Source: Patellaria atrata CBS 101060
Lineage: Eukaryota; Ascomycota; Dothideomycetes; Patellariales; Patellariaceae
Length of the DNA: 64,000 bases
Reading direction: 5' to 3'
Assembly: GCA_010093705.1 (NCBI GenBank)
Contig: MU006100.1
Span: 1 to 64,000, forward strand
Shown: positions 1 through 14,083 of the stretch, piece after piece
Layout of the letters: every line of letters starts with the position of its first letter
Position numbering within the stretch: the stretch's first letter is position 1
Notes under the pieces: model-generated
Seen by the model: only the letters and a program-made list of their open reading frames with translations
What the model was told of the DNA's origin: nothing
The model's database searches: none
Made by a program: the position numbers and the translations under genes

Positions 1-298
1 TCCTGATACTCTCAGGTGCCGGATAAACTCGTGGTCTTCGGTCTTGATACTCTCAAGCACCGGGTTGGAATATTATGTCGCCTTTCCAAGGCCGTGGTGG
101 TAGAACTTAATCTAATGTGACGGCGTAGCGGTTGTAGAGAATCGAATTGGATTGCAACTAGTATAACCTAACTACAGTGTAAAGAGATTAAGTTAAGGAA
201 AGAAGAAGTTATAGTCGCGCGATCTACTAGTATCAAGCACGTAGCGGTAGAACCTCGGCGCGACTACTACTAATAAGGGAAAGTAGGAAATGATAATC
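1..298. other. Left-edge segment with normal base composition, not RIP-mutated
   Basis: This stretch still holds many CA and TG dinucleotides, unlike the DNA from about 300 onward. It carries a 22-bp direct repeat (1-22 and 42-63, period 41) with three mismatches. No open reading frame or known motif was found. It could be the flank into which element A inserted, or part of another element reaching past the window edge. Confidence 0.5.
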
Positions 299-559
299 TG
301 TGACATCGTCACAATAGTTAATTTAGTTATCTATACTCTAATTATTTTAGTTATTAGTTATTCTCTATAATTAACGCGACTAATAACTACTATCTAGTTA
401 TTTTAGTCGTTAGTCGTTTTCTACGACTAACGCGACTAATAATCACTATTTAAGTTATATAATTCTTTATTACTTATTCTATTTATAGTTTTTTTAAGTG
501 ATATTCTCTCCTTTTTCTTACTTATTATCTATATATTCTTATAACTTATAGTTATAACA
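299..559 (-). repeat. Candidate 3' LTR of element A
   Basis: The segment starts with TG, ends with CA, and is followed directly by a pyrimidine-rich run (560-579). Read on the minus strand this is a purine tract placed where the polypurine tract of an LTR element should be. The start coincides with the onset of CpA depletion. No partner LTR was found at the other end of element A, so the limits are inferred from one copy only. Confidence 0.4.
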
Positions 560-3319
560 CTATCTTTCTCCTTTTTAACTTTTATCTTAAGAGTTTATTT
601 CTTTTACTTAAGTATATAATAGACGTATTATCTATTTATTAAGTTATATATATCTCTCTTTTCTTTCTTCCGAGATATTAAAAGCTAAACCCCGTCTAGT
701 CCGCCGTCGATATTACGCTATCTATATTACTTTATATAGTTATTTTATATTAATTCTTTATTTCGTTTATCGTCGTTCTTCTTATTCTTATATTATCGAT
801 ATTCTTTCTAGTTTCTATTCTAAGTGTCTTATTTATAGTTTAAAATATAATCTTATAATAATATAGAAAGACTAGAATAAGCTTAATACTTTAAAGACTT
901 AGACTTATTCTAAGTTAACTATTATTAAGAATAAGTAAGAATCCCTTTAAGCTTATATATATTATCTTTATAAATAACTTTATTCTTTTAAAGAGAAGGA
1001 ATTTAAGATATCTCGCCGTAAACTTAGTTCTATTAAGGAATTTAAAACTTTAAAGTAAATAATTAAAAGATAGTAAACTTTCTTAATTATTCTTTCTTTC
1101 TTTATTATTATATCTCCTTCTAATTAGTCTAGTTTAGATTTTTCTACTTTCGAGAGTCTAGAATTCCCTAATTTTAGCGATAAAACTATTTAAATTTCTA
1201 ATTATAATTTATTAAGTACTTAAGAGATTCCTATATATTATTTATATATTTATAGTCTTTCTATTTTACTAAATACTTATATTAACTATCTACTTATTAT
1301 AGGTCTAAGATTCGTTTTATTTTATAAATATCTTCTTCCTTAAATTCTATAGGTTATATTTAGAGTTTAGCGTTAGTATATACTAGTTTTAAAAGTAATA
1401 TATAGAAAACTAGATATATCTTTATTCTTTATAATAGTTTTAACTTATAGTTAACTTTTCTTTTAATCTATTTAACTTTAAAAGGGCCGATTTTCTTATA
1501 GTCTAGTTTCTTATTAAGTCGTTTTATTTTAAGATTTTTCTATAATAAGTAAACTTTATTCTCTCTTTTAAAGATTAGTTTTAGCGATTTATATTAATTA
1601 TTATACTTTATAATTCTTATCGTTTAAAAGGCTATATTTTATAATAACTATATATATAATTCTTTAATTTACTCGACTTTTAACGCTACTTTTTATAAGA
1701 TACTCTAAACTATTCTTAGCTTATAATATACTTCTAATTTAAAACTATAATTTATATAAAAGAGTAAAACCTTTATAATATCGAATTTCGCGTTATTATA
1801 TATAAATTATACTATTAGTAATAGCTCTATCTAGTTATTCTACTAATAATTTATATAATTACGTAAGTATTATTTTAGAGATTAATTTATTCTCTTAATT
1901 TAGCTATTTATTTATAGGTGAAAGCTTATTAATAGCTTATAATTTACCTTTAAACTCTATATTAAAGTTTATTAAAATATTAATTTAAATAGTTTATCTC
2001 TATCTAAGATAATCTCTCTTAGTATCTAATAATTTACTAGCATTATTTTTAATATTAATACTATTACTTATAATACTATTATCGTCGTCTTTATTAATAT
2101 AAAGTAAATAAACTTTATTAATTATTTTACGATAATTAATATTATATTATACTCTATTTTTATTACTAGATCTTTAAATTCTAATAGACTTATAATAAAG
2201 TCTATTATAATTAAGTTCTATACTCGCTTAGGTAGTTTAATATATTATATCTATCTATAAAGTGTATACTTTATACTTTTATTTCGTGTATAATTATTAC
2301 ATTTTAAGATAACTTATTTTACTATACTTCTTACCCTTAGAAAATAGTAATTCCTTGAAATCCTTTTTAAGATTTTATTAATATCTTAGTAACTATATAT
2401 TAATACTTTATAGATTTCTCTAGTAAGAGTCTTTTATAATATTATTAGTATATATATAAGTTTATCGTATAATTATATTCTTTAAGCTATTTTTATTACT
2501 TTAAGGTTATTACTCTTTTAAAATTCTTCTATTATACTATCCTTTTAATAGATATCACGAATTTATTATTCTCTCGTAGATTCGATTATTAGTATTATGG
2601 TTAATCTTAGCTAGTTATAAGTGATTACGTTATTTTCTTTCTTTAATATTATATTATATACTAATTTTATTTCTTTTAGATAATTAGATCTTCTATTTAT
2701 AATATTAGCTAGTTTATTTTTAACTCTTAATTTATAGAATATCTTAAAGTTAAAAGATATAAGTATCTTTATCTATTTTACTTATCTTCGATTTAACTTT
2801 TTTATTATAAGGAAGTTCGTTAGATTTTAATAATTTAACTAAACTTTTATAATATACTTAGATTCTTTAAAATATAATCTCTATTATTCGAATACGTCGA
2901 TAATTACTAATAACTCTTTATCGTGTATATTATAGTTTAGCTTTATAGCTATAAACTTTTATAAATAAAAGATTATTAGATATAATTATCCTTTCTTATC
3001 TAGTTAACTTATATATATATATATCTAGTATATAATTAGATATATTAGTTTTTAGTACTATTAATTTCTCTAAGTTAAATATAACTAAGATAAATATTAT
3101 AATAAATTTCTTCTTAAATTCGTCGAATACTTTCTACGCCTTTTCTATCTAAATAAAGGTATTATCCTTCTTTATTAGTTCTAATAGTAGCGTTATTACT
3201 TTCGAGTACCCTTAAATAAACTTTTAATAATAGTTTATAAAGCTTAAGAACGATTATATATTCTTTATATTCTTTAACGTTAGCTAATTTTCGATTACGA
3301 CTATCTTTTTTAGGTCTAC

Positions 3320-3544
3320 TTATATATCTTTAATAGTAATAATAAAGCCTAGAAATTCCGTCTCTTTAATATAGAATTTATATTTATCTAGATAAATTAG
3401 GAGTCTTTTCTCTCTTAATTTCCTTAATACTTTTTTTATATACTTCCTATACTCTTTAAATATTCTATTTATATATACTAGTATATTATCTAGGTAAATA
3501 GTTATAAATATATTTAAATATTCTTTTAATATATAATTAATCAC
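3320..3544 (-). pseudogene. Reverse-transcriptase core remnant of element A
   Basis: A 74-codon open stretch shows the palm-domain active-site region of a Ty3/Gypsy reverse transcriptase (a YLDxILVY-type motif), followed about 35 residues later by a FLGFII-type motif. The spacing fits the family. This is the clearest protein trace in the left 23 kb and fixes the strand of element A. It is a fossil fragment within a heavily mutated element. Confidence 0.8.
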
Positions 3545-5599
3545 TACTTAGAATATTACTAGAGCGTTAATTAAGTTAAATAATATTACTATATATTTAT
3601 ATAGTTTAAACTTTATTTTTATAGTTATCTTTTATTCTTCGCCTTCTTTTATCCTAATTCGATAGTAATTATCTTAGATATTAAATTTTATAAACTATTT
3701 TACTTTTTATAACCTATCTTAAATTTCTAAGATTAAAGGTAATAAATATCTATTCTTAACTATAATATCGTTTAACTATCTATAATTAATATATAATCTT
3801 AGCTTATTATTCTTCTTTAGTATAAATAAAATCGGTGAAGCTATTAAGTTTTTATTAAATTATATATATCTCTTTTCTAAGTTAGTATAAATATATTCTT
3901 TAAATACTTTATATTATTCTCTTAATAATAGGTAAATAGAATTAGATTATAATTTTATACTCTTCTTTAATATTATTTTATAATTCTATATCTAGTAATT
4001 TAAAAGTATAGTTATTATATCTTCCTTAAATAAATCTTTAAACTTATTATACTCTTTAGATATTTTAAGTTTTTCGAAAATCTTTTCGATATTTATTTTC
4101 CTAAGCTATACTATATTTACACTTTTAGATTTATTTCTATAAATCTTTATTATTTTATAGTGCGAAATACGTTCTATAGATATATTAATGTCTATCTATT
4201 TAATATATCTCGTTTATTTAACTTTATTCTTTTTTAAAGTATTTTAATTAATTTAGATACTTCTTATTTTCTAGTTAATATTTAAGTTTATTATTTATAA
4301 CTAGTCTATCTCTAGAATTATATCTATATCTTCTAAATTAATTATAAAGATATATTAAATAGTTACCTTCTCTTATATATTAACTTCTATTAATATAGTC
4401 TTAAAGTTAATTAGACCTTATCTATATTCTATTCCTTTATTATTTTCTAATTATAACGGGACTAGATTTTTAAGTTTTATATAAGATATACTTTTCTTCT
4501 CTACTTATCGAGATAAAATAAACGAATCGGTGGCGTTATTATTAACTAACGCTATCGTTCTTTTACTATATATAGTAATATCTATTTAAAGTGTTTTATT
4601 ATTACTTTATAAGATTCTAAAAAATTTAAAAGTTATACTTCTTAATTATTCTTATCTTAAGTAGCTTAATAGTTTTTTATATAGCCGTACGTTAAATAAC
4701 TAGGCTTTATATACTTAGTCTAGTATAATCTATTATATCTATTATAATACGGGCCTTTACGATATTCTTTATATTCGAGCTTTCGATATTCTCGTTTAAT
4801 AATTATATTATAGCTTAGGTTACTTTTAATTCCTACTTTTTATCTCTATACTATATAATAGTTATATTATATATCTTTTATTATATATTATTTAAAGTCT
4901 TATATATTATATTTAATAATATATTTAAGTATTTCTTTATTATTTTAAAGTACTTCTATCTTTTATAGAAATACTTTTTCTTTATAAAATTCTTCTTTTA
5001 AATCTTTATAATATTAGTAATCTATACTATATTTATAGTCTTTCCACGTTATTACTATATATCCCGTATAGATTAGTGTTTAATAATATCGCCTATATTT
5101 AAACTTATTTATATAATCGAAACTATTATACTTCTTATAATTATCTATTAATAGTTCGAGTTTTTAGTTCTTTTTAAGTATTCTTATTTTATCTTTATAG
5201 ATTTTATATCCTTTTATCTAGTATTCGCCTTTAGGTAAATATTCGTATATAAAATCTTAATCTTTAAACTTTATTATAGCCTTTTATTATTTATAATATA
5301 AGTAGTTATCCTCTTTATATTATATTTATTAAAAGGCTAGGTAATCTTCTACTCTCGATATAAGATTTAACTATTATTCTTCGATAATCGCGTCGGTATA
5401 TTCTAGGACGTCTTTTTTAAGATACGCTAATATATTAAGTATATATTTATTATTATCTATTAACTCTATTTTCTTATAATAGATCTTTATTTAAGTTAAA
5501 AATTCTCTTAACTTATCTCGTTTACTATTATATAATACGGGTTCTTTAACTTTCGCGGTCCGCTTTTATAGTGATAATAACTATACGGTAAATTATTAA

Positions 5600-8500
5600 A
5601 GAGATAATATAAAAGAAAGATTTAACTTTAAAATAAAATAAACTTTTTAACTTTAAATATAAATATTTTATTAATAAATAATTTATAAAGGGTTTATACT
5701 TAATTAATATTAATATATTCGTTTTAAACTTCGTTAATAAAGGCTTTATATAAAAATATAAGTTTAAATCGATAATATTAAAAGATTTAATAATACTAAA
5801 ATTAATTAATAATAAATCTATAAAATAATTAATATATATAGTATTAATTAAATTAAAGATTAGATATTATATAAATTAGTAATTATATTATATAATTAAT
5901 TTAAGCTTTAATTATATATATAAAATATTATAGATAAAATAATATAATTTATCTCTAAAATTCGAAATTAATAAATTTATATTTAATTTTAACTACTATC
6001 TAGCTTATTATAATAAAGACTACCGGTTTTATATAGTTTATAGTTTAAATATAAAGTAAGTAGATAAAAATAAAGCTATATAAATTAAATATAAAAATAT
6101 TTATAAAGTCTTAACTTAAACCTTTTATAAAATATTAATAAAAGTAGAGAATATAATAATTATATTAATTTTATAAAGCTTTAAAATACTAGATAATAAT
6201 AATAATAATAATATTAAATAGATAAAAGCACTCGCTATAAATCTAATAATAATTATAGTTAAAGACTATAAAAAGTTTTTCGTTAAAATTATAAAAGAAT
6301 CTATAATAAAAAAGAAGTTAAAGAAAAAGATATTAAAGAAATATTAACTATAATTAGATAAATAAAACTTAAAAAAAGCTAATAAACTTTTAAAATAATA
6401 TTATATTATAAATTATAGAATTAATCTTATTTTAAATATTATTTTACTAGTTAAAAAGATATTTAGACTTTTAAGAGATTAAACACTTATTATATAAAAG
6501 TATATTAAAAATATATTTAATAGAGGCTATATTCGATTAAATATATTATTATTTATAGTATCTATTTTAATAGTAAAAAAGCTAGATAATAGTTTATATA
6601 TTTATATTAATTATAAAGAACTAAATACTATTATAATTAAGAAATATAATATATTACTATTAATTAAAGATATATTTAATTAATTTTATAAAATGAAAAT
6701 CTACTCTAAATTTAATATTATTATAGCCTTTAATAAAATAAGAATAAAGAATAAAGATAAAGATAAAATAGTTTTTCTAATTAGATATAAATTATTTAAA
6801 TATATAGTAATATTATTTAGATTATATAATATATTTAAAATATTCTAAGTATTTATAAATAATATATTAAGAGATTATTTTAATATATTCTATATAATAT
6901 ATTTAGATAATATATTAATATTTAATAATAATAAAAAGAAATATATAAGATATATTTAATAAATACTTAATAAATTACGTCTAATAAAAGTTTATCTAGA
7001 TATTAATAAATATAAGTTTAAAATTAAAAAGATAATATATTTAGAGCTAATTATTATAATTAATAGTATCGAGATAAATTTAAAGAAGATTAAGGCGATC
7101 TAAAATTAATTATAACTATAATATCTTCGCGATATATAGACGTTTTTAGGCTTAGCGAATTTCTATAAAAGATTTATTTAAGATTACTTTAGTATAATAA
7201 TATCGTTACTAGCTTTTACTAAAATCGAGAATAAAAAGATAATATATCTATAATAATTAGATATTATAAAAAATTAAGTCTTTAAAAAGTTAAAAGTAAT
7301 ATTTAAATTAGACTTAATTCTAACGTATTTTAATCTAGATAAGTAATATTAGTTTAAGATAAATATTTTAAACTATATTATTACTATTATATTATTATAA
7401 AAGAATAAGGATAGAGTATTTCGGCTAATAATATTTCTATTATAAAAGATAATACCCGCGGAGTATAATTATAATATCTATAATAAAGAGTTATTAGTTA
7501 TAGTTAAAACGTTTAAGAAATAAAAGTTTAAGCTAATAAAAATATTTATTAAAAATCTAATTAAGATAATAATAAATTATTAAAATTTAAAACGATTTAT
7601 AATTATAAAAAAGCTTAATAGATAATAAATATATTAAATTAAGTTTCTATTAAAGTTTAATTTTAAGATTACCTACTAACTAGATAAGTAAGATATTATA
7701 TTAAACGCTTTAATATATAGATTATAAGATCTATTATCTAAAGATATAGACGATTAAAAATAGTATTAAATTTAAATAATACTATAAGAATAGAATCTAG
7801 ACTAAAATTCTTTTATAACTATAAATTTAATAAATTAAGTTAATAATAATATTACTTTAAAAGTTATAGAACTAGCTATAATAATCTATATCTTAGAAGA
7901 AAAGAAGTATTAAAAAAAGAAGTTAAAGTTTAAATCTTCTAAAATAAATTCTTTAAATAAACTAAATATATAAGCGACTAAAGACGATATAATTAAAAGA
8001 AAGTTAAAGTTTAAATTTAAAACGATAAATTTAATAGTAAAGATTATATAATAGATTCGTGAAAAGATAAAAGATAAAAGATATTATAAGCTATTATTCT
8101 CGCGAAAAAGAAGTAAGTTTAACGAGTACTAAATTATTTACTTAAAACTAGTATATATATAAAGCTAGATAATTATAAGATAAAAGACTAGATTCTATAT
8201 TATAGATAAAGAATATAGATATTAAAAGATATTTATATAATAGTAATTAAAATATATTATAATAATAAGATTAATAGCCACGATAATAAAATAATAATAT
8301 ATAATAAAATAGCTTAATATTACTTCTAGCTAAGTATAATAGTATTAGTAATAACTTATATTAAAGTTTACTTAACTTATCGATAAATAAGTATATATAA
8401 AGAGGGAAAATAGAAACTATTAAGACTATTACCCGTGTTAAATCGCTACTAGAATAATATAGTTATAGACTTTATTAAGTCTTTATCGAAGTGCGTGTAT

Positions 8501-10285
8501 AAAGGAATCACGTATAAGAACGTGCTTATAGTAATAAATCGCTTATCGAAAAAGTATAGATTTATCTCTCTATCTAGATTAAAAGTCGATAATATAGTTT
8601 AAATATATATCGAGTAAATATAGCGAGAAGAAGGCTATCTATAATTAATTATCTTTAATTAAGAAATATAGTTTACGTTATATTTCTAGTAAAGACTCTA
8701 TAAGAGGATTAGCAGGAAACCGAAGCTTTTAATAATATAGTATCCGGAAATAGACGATTAAACGAAAATAGCGAATAGATTATTAAAGATATATCTAAGA
8801 TATTTTATAGCTTATTATTAAGACGACTAGATTAATTTTCTACTATTTATAAAGTATAAAGTAAACTTATACTAAAGCGAAATAATAAATCTTTTATTCT
8901 TTAAAATAATAAAAGGCTATATATTATAATCTAATTTAGAACCTAAAGAGATATAAATAAAAGATTAAGAAGAGAAAGCTATAAATAAGTTAATTAAATA
9001 AATAGATACTCTTTAGTAACGCCTACGAGAAAATATAAAATAGGTTTAAGCTAAATAGGAAAAATATACTAATAAGTTAAAAATACTAGTATTAGAGCTT
9101 AAAATCGGCGATAAAGTAATACTAGATATATATAATATTAAGATAATAAGGCTAAATAAAAAGCTAGATCTTAAGTATTAAGGCTTATTTAAGATTATAA
9201 AAGTGATAAATAATATAGCTTATAAACTAAAACTATTTAAGTCGATAAATAAAATCTTTTCTATCTTCTATTTATAGCTATTATATTTATAAGAAAAAGT
9301 AAGCTTATTAAGCTAAATATAGAAATTAATTCTAGTAATTAAAGTCTATAGAGATAGTTTAAATAAATACGAAGTTAAAGAAATCTTAGACTTAAAAGAG
9401 ATTAAAAGACTCGATTTATTTATATATAAGAAACTATTATTAAGATATCTTATTAAATAAAAAAGCTATAGACCTAAAGATAATTAATAGATAGATTAGC
9501 TAAATATATTATATTATCTAGAACTAGTATATATCTTTTATCGTAAGTATTTAAATAAACTTAAGTTATATAAGATCTATAATAAACTAAAGCTTTAAAA
9601 ATATCTAATAATAATATCTCTAATCATCTTAATATCTATAGATAGCCCGGCGGATATTAAATTAAGGGAGTAAATCTCTCTTTAAAAGTAGTACGACTAA
9701 ATAATTAAGAAGATTACTTAATAGGCTACTTTATAAAATTTAAAAACGAGAAAGAGATACTACTAGCCTTTATTATAATATAGCTAAATATAATTTTATA
9801 AGCCTTCGACGAAGCCGAAGCCGAAGTCGAAGTTAACGGGCTAAGCTAAATATTATAAAAACGATTATTTAATATAAACTAGCCTATTTAAGTTCTTAGT
9901 TTAAATCGACTCCATTTCGCGATTCCGATAGCTTTAAAATCGACGAATAACGTATAACGACGCCACCGTGATTAATAACTATAATAATAAGTTAGAAATA
10001 AAATAAGATATACCCTATAGTCTATATATATTAGAGTTATAACGTATAATAAAATAGTTACTATAAAGATAATAGAATAATCGTTTATAAGGAAGGGAGT
10101 AATATTATAATTTAATACTTATATATATATATCCTATAATTATATAGCCTTATCTTATTAGATAAGATTCTTTAATATAATAATTATATTAACGATTCTT
10201 TATAATTTATAGATAATTAGTTCTAATATATTTATTAATACTTAATATTATTAGTTTATCTATTATATTAATATACCCTTATAAT
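5600..10285 (+). mobile_element. Element B: Ty3/Gypsy-type LTR retrotransposon fossil, plus strand
   Basis: Traces appear on the plus strand in the Ty3/Gypsy order. There is a possible protease region near 5,800, reverse transcriptase at about 6,450-7,150 (with a YLDN-type active site near 6,900), RNase H at about 7,300-7,700, integrase core at about 8,440-8,900, and a chromodomain-like tail near 9,400-9,530. A purine tract at about 10,088-10,100 and a short LTR-like segment follow. The protein traces are interrupted many times and CA/TG are nearly absent, so it is a RIP-inactivated fossil. No gag and no 5' LTR are visible, so the left end seems truncated against element A. It is a different subfamily from A, C and D. 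Confidence 0.7.
10102..10285 (+). repeat. Candidate 3' LTR of element B
   Basis: The segment follows a purine-rich tract ending in a run of the type GGAAGGGAG and has ends that fit TG...CA after C-to-T change. It is AT-rich but keeps blocks with some C and G that differ from its neighbours on both sides. At about 10,286 the sequence switches to one shared with the LTRs of element D. No second copy was found in the window, so the call is tentative. Confidence 0.4.
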
Positions 10286-11741
10286 ATTATATAAAAATAA
10301 TATAATAAATAAAGTTAAATTTAAAGCTATAATATTTAAATTTATAAATAAAATTAATAATAAAAATAATTATAAAGAATTTAAATATATAAAAGAAAAA
10401 TTATTTTTAAATATTTCTATTTTTTATAATTTAATTTAATAGTATTTATTTTATTTATTTTATTTATCTTTTAAATATATTAAATATATTAATTATTTTA
10501 CTCGCTTTACTTATTTTCTAAATATATTAAGTATATTAAGTATATTAATTATATTATATAATCTTTTATTTATAATAATTATTTTATTCTAATATTTTTA
10601 TATTATTATTTAATAGATAATATTATTTCTTTATCTTATAATTATAATAATATATTTTTTTATAACTTTTATTTTTTTATTATAAAGTTTAATTTTATTA
10701 ATTTTATTTTATTATAAACTTTCTTTAATCTTTTTCTTTTTAAAGATATTAAAAGTAAAAAGTTCTATAATTTACTATTATTATTATATATTAAAGATAA
10801 ACTTTTTTAGTTTTATAATATTTTTTTTCTATTTTATTTATTTTTCTCGCGGTTTTATCTATTATATTAATTTAAAAATTAATTATTATATTAAATATCA
10901 TTATATTATTTAAAAATATAATCTAATTTTATTAAAGAAAAAGTTTATTTATATAAATAATTTAATATTTTCTTTTTATTTATAATTAATTAAAATTAAA
11001 AATTAATAAAAAATTAATAAAAAATTCTTTAATTATAAATTTATTATTTTTAGAAATAATTTTATTTAATTAAGTTTTATTTTAATAAATTACTTATTTA
11101 TAAATCTATTTTAGTTAAGTAATTAAAGATTTTAAAATAAAAAATTAAAAAATAATAAACATTTTAAAATATCTTTATTTCTTCTTTTATTATATTTTTT
11201 TTTTAAATTAATTTAAGTTAAATTTCTTTATTTTTATAAACTTAGAAATTTTTTATTTTAGTAATAAAATTATTTAAAATTTTAATAATAATTTATAAAG
11301 TATTTAAATAATTTTAATATATTATTTATATATTTATAATTCTTTTATTTTATTTAATATTTCTATTAATTATTTATTTATTATAAATTTAAAATATATT
11401 TTATTTAAAAAATATCTTTTTTCTTAGATTTTATAAATTATATTTAAATTTTAATATTAATAGATATTAATTTTAAAAATAATATATAGAAAATTAAATA
11501 TATCTTTATTTCTTTAAATAGTTTAAATTTATAGTTAATTTTTTCTTTAATTTATTTAATTTTAAAATAATAAATTTTCTTATAATTTAGTTTTTTATTA
11601 AATTATTTTATTTTAAGATTTTTTTAAAATAAATAAACTTTATCTTCTTTTTTAAAGATTAATTTTAATAATTTATATTTATTATTATATTTTATAGTTT
11701 TTATTATTTAGAAAATTATATTTTATAATAATTAATTATAT

Positions 11742-12037
11742 AATTTATTTAATTTATTTAATTTATTTAATTTATTTAATTTATTTAATTTATTTAATTT
11801 ATTTAATTTATTTAATTTATTTAATTTATTTAATTNNNNNNNNNNNNNNNNNNNNNNNNNNNNNNNNNNNNNNNNNNNNNNNNNNNNNNNNNNNNNNNNN
11901 NNNNNNNNNNNNNNNNNNNNNNNNNNNNNNNNNNNTAATTTATTTAATTTATTTAATTTATTTAATTTATTTAATTTATTTAATTTATTTAATTTATTTA
12001 ATTTATTTAATTTATTTAATTTATTTAATTTATTTAA
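11742..12037. repeat. 9-bp minisatellite (ATTTAATTT-type unit) inside element C
   Basis: A 9-bp unit is repeated head to tail without visible interruption on both sides of an assembly gap: about 94 bp before it and about 102 bp after it. Elements A (near 1,670-1,690) and D (near 15,800) have only one copy-like stretch at the matching place, so the array grew after C inserted. True array length is unknown because of the gap. Confidence 0.9.
11836..11935. other. Assembly gap, 100 N, inside the minisatellite
   Basis: There are exactly 100 unknown bases, a conventional placeholder for a gap of unknown size. The same 9-bp array borders it on both sides, so the missing DNA is most likely more of the same repeat. 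Confidence 0.98.
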
Positions 12038-13244
12038 TCTTTAATATTATTTTTTATAAAATACTTTAAATTATTTTTAATTTATAATATATCTTTAATT
12101 TAAAACTATAATTTATTTATAAAAATTTAATCTTTATAATATTAAATTTTATATTATTATATATAAATTATATTATTTATAATAATTTTATTTAATTATT
12201 TTATTAGTAATTTTTATAATTATATAAATATTATTTTAAAAATCAATTTATTCTCTTAATTTAACTATTTATTTATAAATAAAAACTTATTAATAATTTA
12301 TAATTTATCTTTAAACTTTATATTAAAAATTTTTTAAATATTTAATAATTAATTAATTCTATCTTTAATATTATTATTATTATTAATAAGACTATTATTA
12401 TTAGCTTTATTAATATAAAATAGATTAACTTTATTAATTATTTAATAATTATTAATATTAAATTATATTTTATTTTTATTATTAAATTTATAAATTTTAA
12501 AAAATTAATAATAGAGTTTATTATAATTAAATTTAATACTTATTTTAATAATTTAATATATTATATTTATTTATAAAATTTGGATTTTATATTCTTATTT
12601 TATATATAATTATTATATTTTAAAATAATTTATTTTATTATATTTTTTACTTTTAAAAAATAGTAATTTCTTAAAATTCTTTTTAAAATTTTATTAATAT
12701 CTTAATAATTATATAATAATACTTTATAAATCTTTTTAATAAAAGTCTTTTATAATATTATTAATATATATATAATTTTATGATATAATTATATTTTTTA
12801 AACTATTTTTATTATTTTAAAATTATTACTTTTTTAGAATTTCTTTATTATATTATCTTTTTAATAAATATTATAAATTTATTATTCTCTTATAAATTTA
12901 ATTATTAATATTATAGTTAATTTTAATTAATTATAAATAATTATATTATTTTCTTTTTTTATAATATTATATTATATATTAGTTTTATTTTTTTTAAATA
13001 ATTAAATCTTTTATTTATAATATTAATTAATTTATTTTTAACTTTTAATTTATAAAATATTTTTATCTATTTTATTTATTTTTAATTAAATTCCTTTATT
13101 ATTAGAAAATTTATAAAATTCTTATACTTTAATTAAATATTTATAATAAATTTAAGTTTTTTAAAATATAATTTTTATTATTTAAATATATTAATAATTA
13201 TTAATAACTTTTTATTATATATATTATAGTTTAATTTTATTATT

Positions 13245-13555
13245 AATATAAAATATTATTAAATATTATATACTATTAAATATTATAAAATTTCTTAATA
13301 TAAATATTTTATTATAGAAAATATTAAATTAATTATTATTAAATAGAGAATCTATATAATTTATATTTATATTAAATTTAGAAATCTCTTTTAAATTCTT
13401 TTTATATATTTAAATATTATATTTAGTTTCTTTATAATTTCTATAATATTATATAGATAGTTAAACTATTTTATAATTATTATTATTTTTAGTCTTTTTT
13501 AATCGCTAAATATTATAAACGTTTTAATAATTATTTTCATTAATATTTTATTATA
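13245..13555 (-). mobile_element. Terminal fragment of a TIR DNA transposon inserted in element C
   Basis: About 310 bp here is the reverse complement of the right end of the DNA transposon relic at 21,041-22,770 (matching about 22,490-22,770), starting with the same terminal sequence. Elements A and C run parallel up to about 13,240 and again from about 13,620, so this block interrupts C. Only one end of the transposon is present. Its AT-rich state equals that of the surrounding C. Confidence 0.6.
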
Positions 13556-13560
13556 TTAAT

Positions 13561-13630
13561 ATTTTATATTAATATTTTTCGTAAATATTAAATTTTATAT
13601 TAATATTTTTCGTAAATATTAAATTTTATA
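13561..13630. repeat. 31-bp tandem repeat, about 2.3 copies
   Basis: A 31-bp unit starting at 13,561 repeats exactly at 13,592, and a partial third copy runs into the retroelement sequence. It lies at the edge of the DNA-transposon fragment. It could be a local duplication made at or after that insertion. Confidence 0.8.
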
Positions 13631-14083
13631 AACTATTTTACTCTTTATAATTTATCTTAAATTTTTAAAATTAAGAATAATAAATATCTATTTTTAATTA
13701 TAATATTCTTTAATTATTTTTAATTAATATATAATTTTAATTTATTATTTTTCTTTAATATAAATAAAATTAATAATATTATTAAACTTTTATTAAATTA
13801 TATATATCTTTTTTCTAAATTTATATAAATATATTTTTTAAATATTATATATTATTCTTATAATAATAAATAAATAAAACTAGATTATAATTTTAAACTT
13901 TTTTTTAATATTATTTTATAATTTTATATTTAATAATTTATAAATATAATTATTATATCTTTTTAAAATAATTTTTTAAATTTATTATACTTTTTAAATA
14001 TTTTAAATTCTTTTATATTCTTTTTAATATTTATCTTTCTAAATTATATTACTTTTATATTTTAAAATTTATTATTATAAATC

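Larger units (their letters stand above)
299..5590 (-). mobile_element. Element A: Ty3/Gypsy-type LTR retrotransposon fossil, minus strand
   Basis: The body aligns by eye over most of its length with elements C and D. It has a candidate LTR at its left end, a reverse-transcriptase core near the middle and a gag-like start region at its right end (about 5,540-5,590), so it reads right to left. CA and TG are almost absent and TA is in large excess, the signature of RIP. The element is broken by very many changes and cannot be active. Its right end stops against element B, and no 5' LTR is visible. Family assignment rests on the reverse transcriptase; the limits are approximate. Confidence 0.75.
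10286..14083 (-). mobile_element. Element C, left arm: older Gypsy-type fossil, minus strand
   Basis: Positions 10,286-10,649 match the inner and right part of the element D LTR, and the following DNA aligns with the bodies of A and D. The arm ends exactly at the target-site duplication of D (14,079-14,083) and resumes at 19,715. C is far poorer in C and G than A, B or D, so it looks like the oldest member. It also hosts a DNA-transposon fragment (13,245-13,555) and a minisatellite. It is broken throughout. Confidence 0.7.

Noticed and set aside
9800-9840. GAAGCC-type hexamer run near the end of element B as a regulatory site
   Set aside because: It is only about four imperfect units within a retroelement untranslated region; likely a chance simple repeat.
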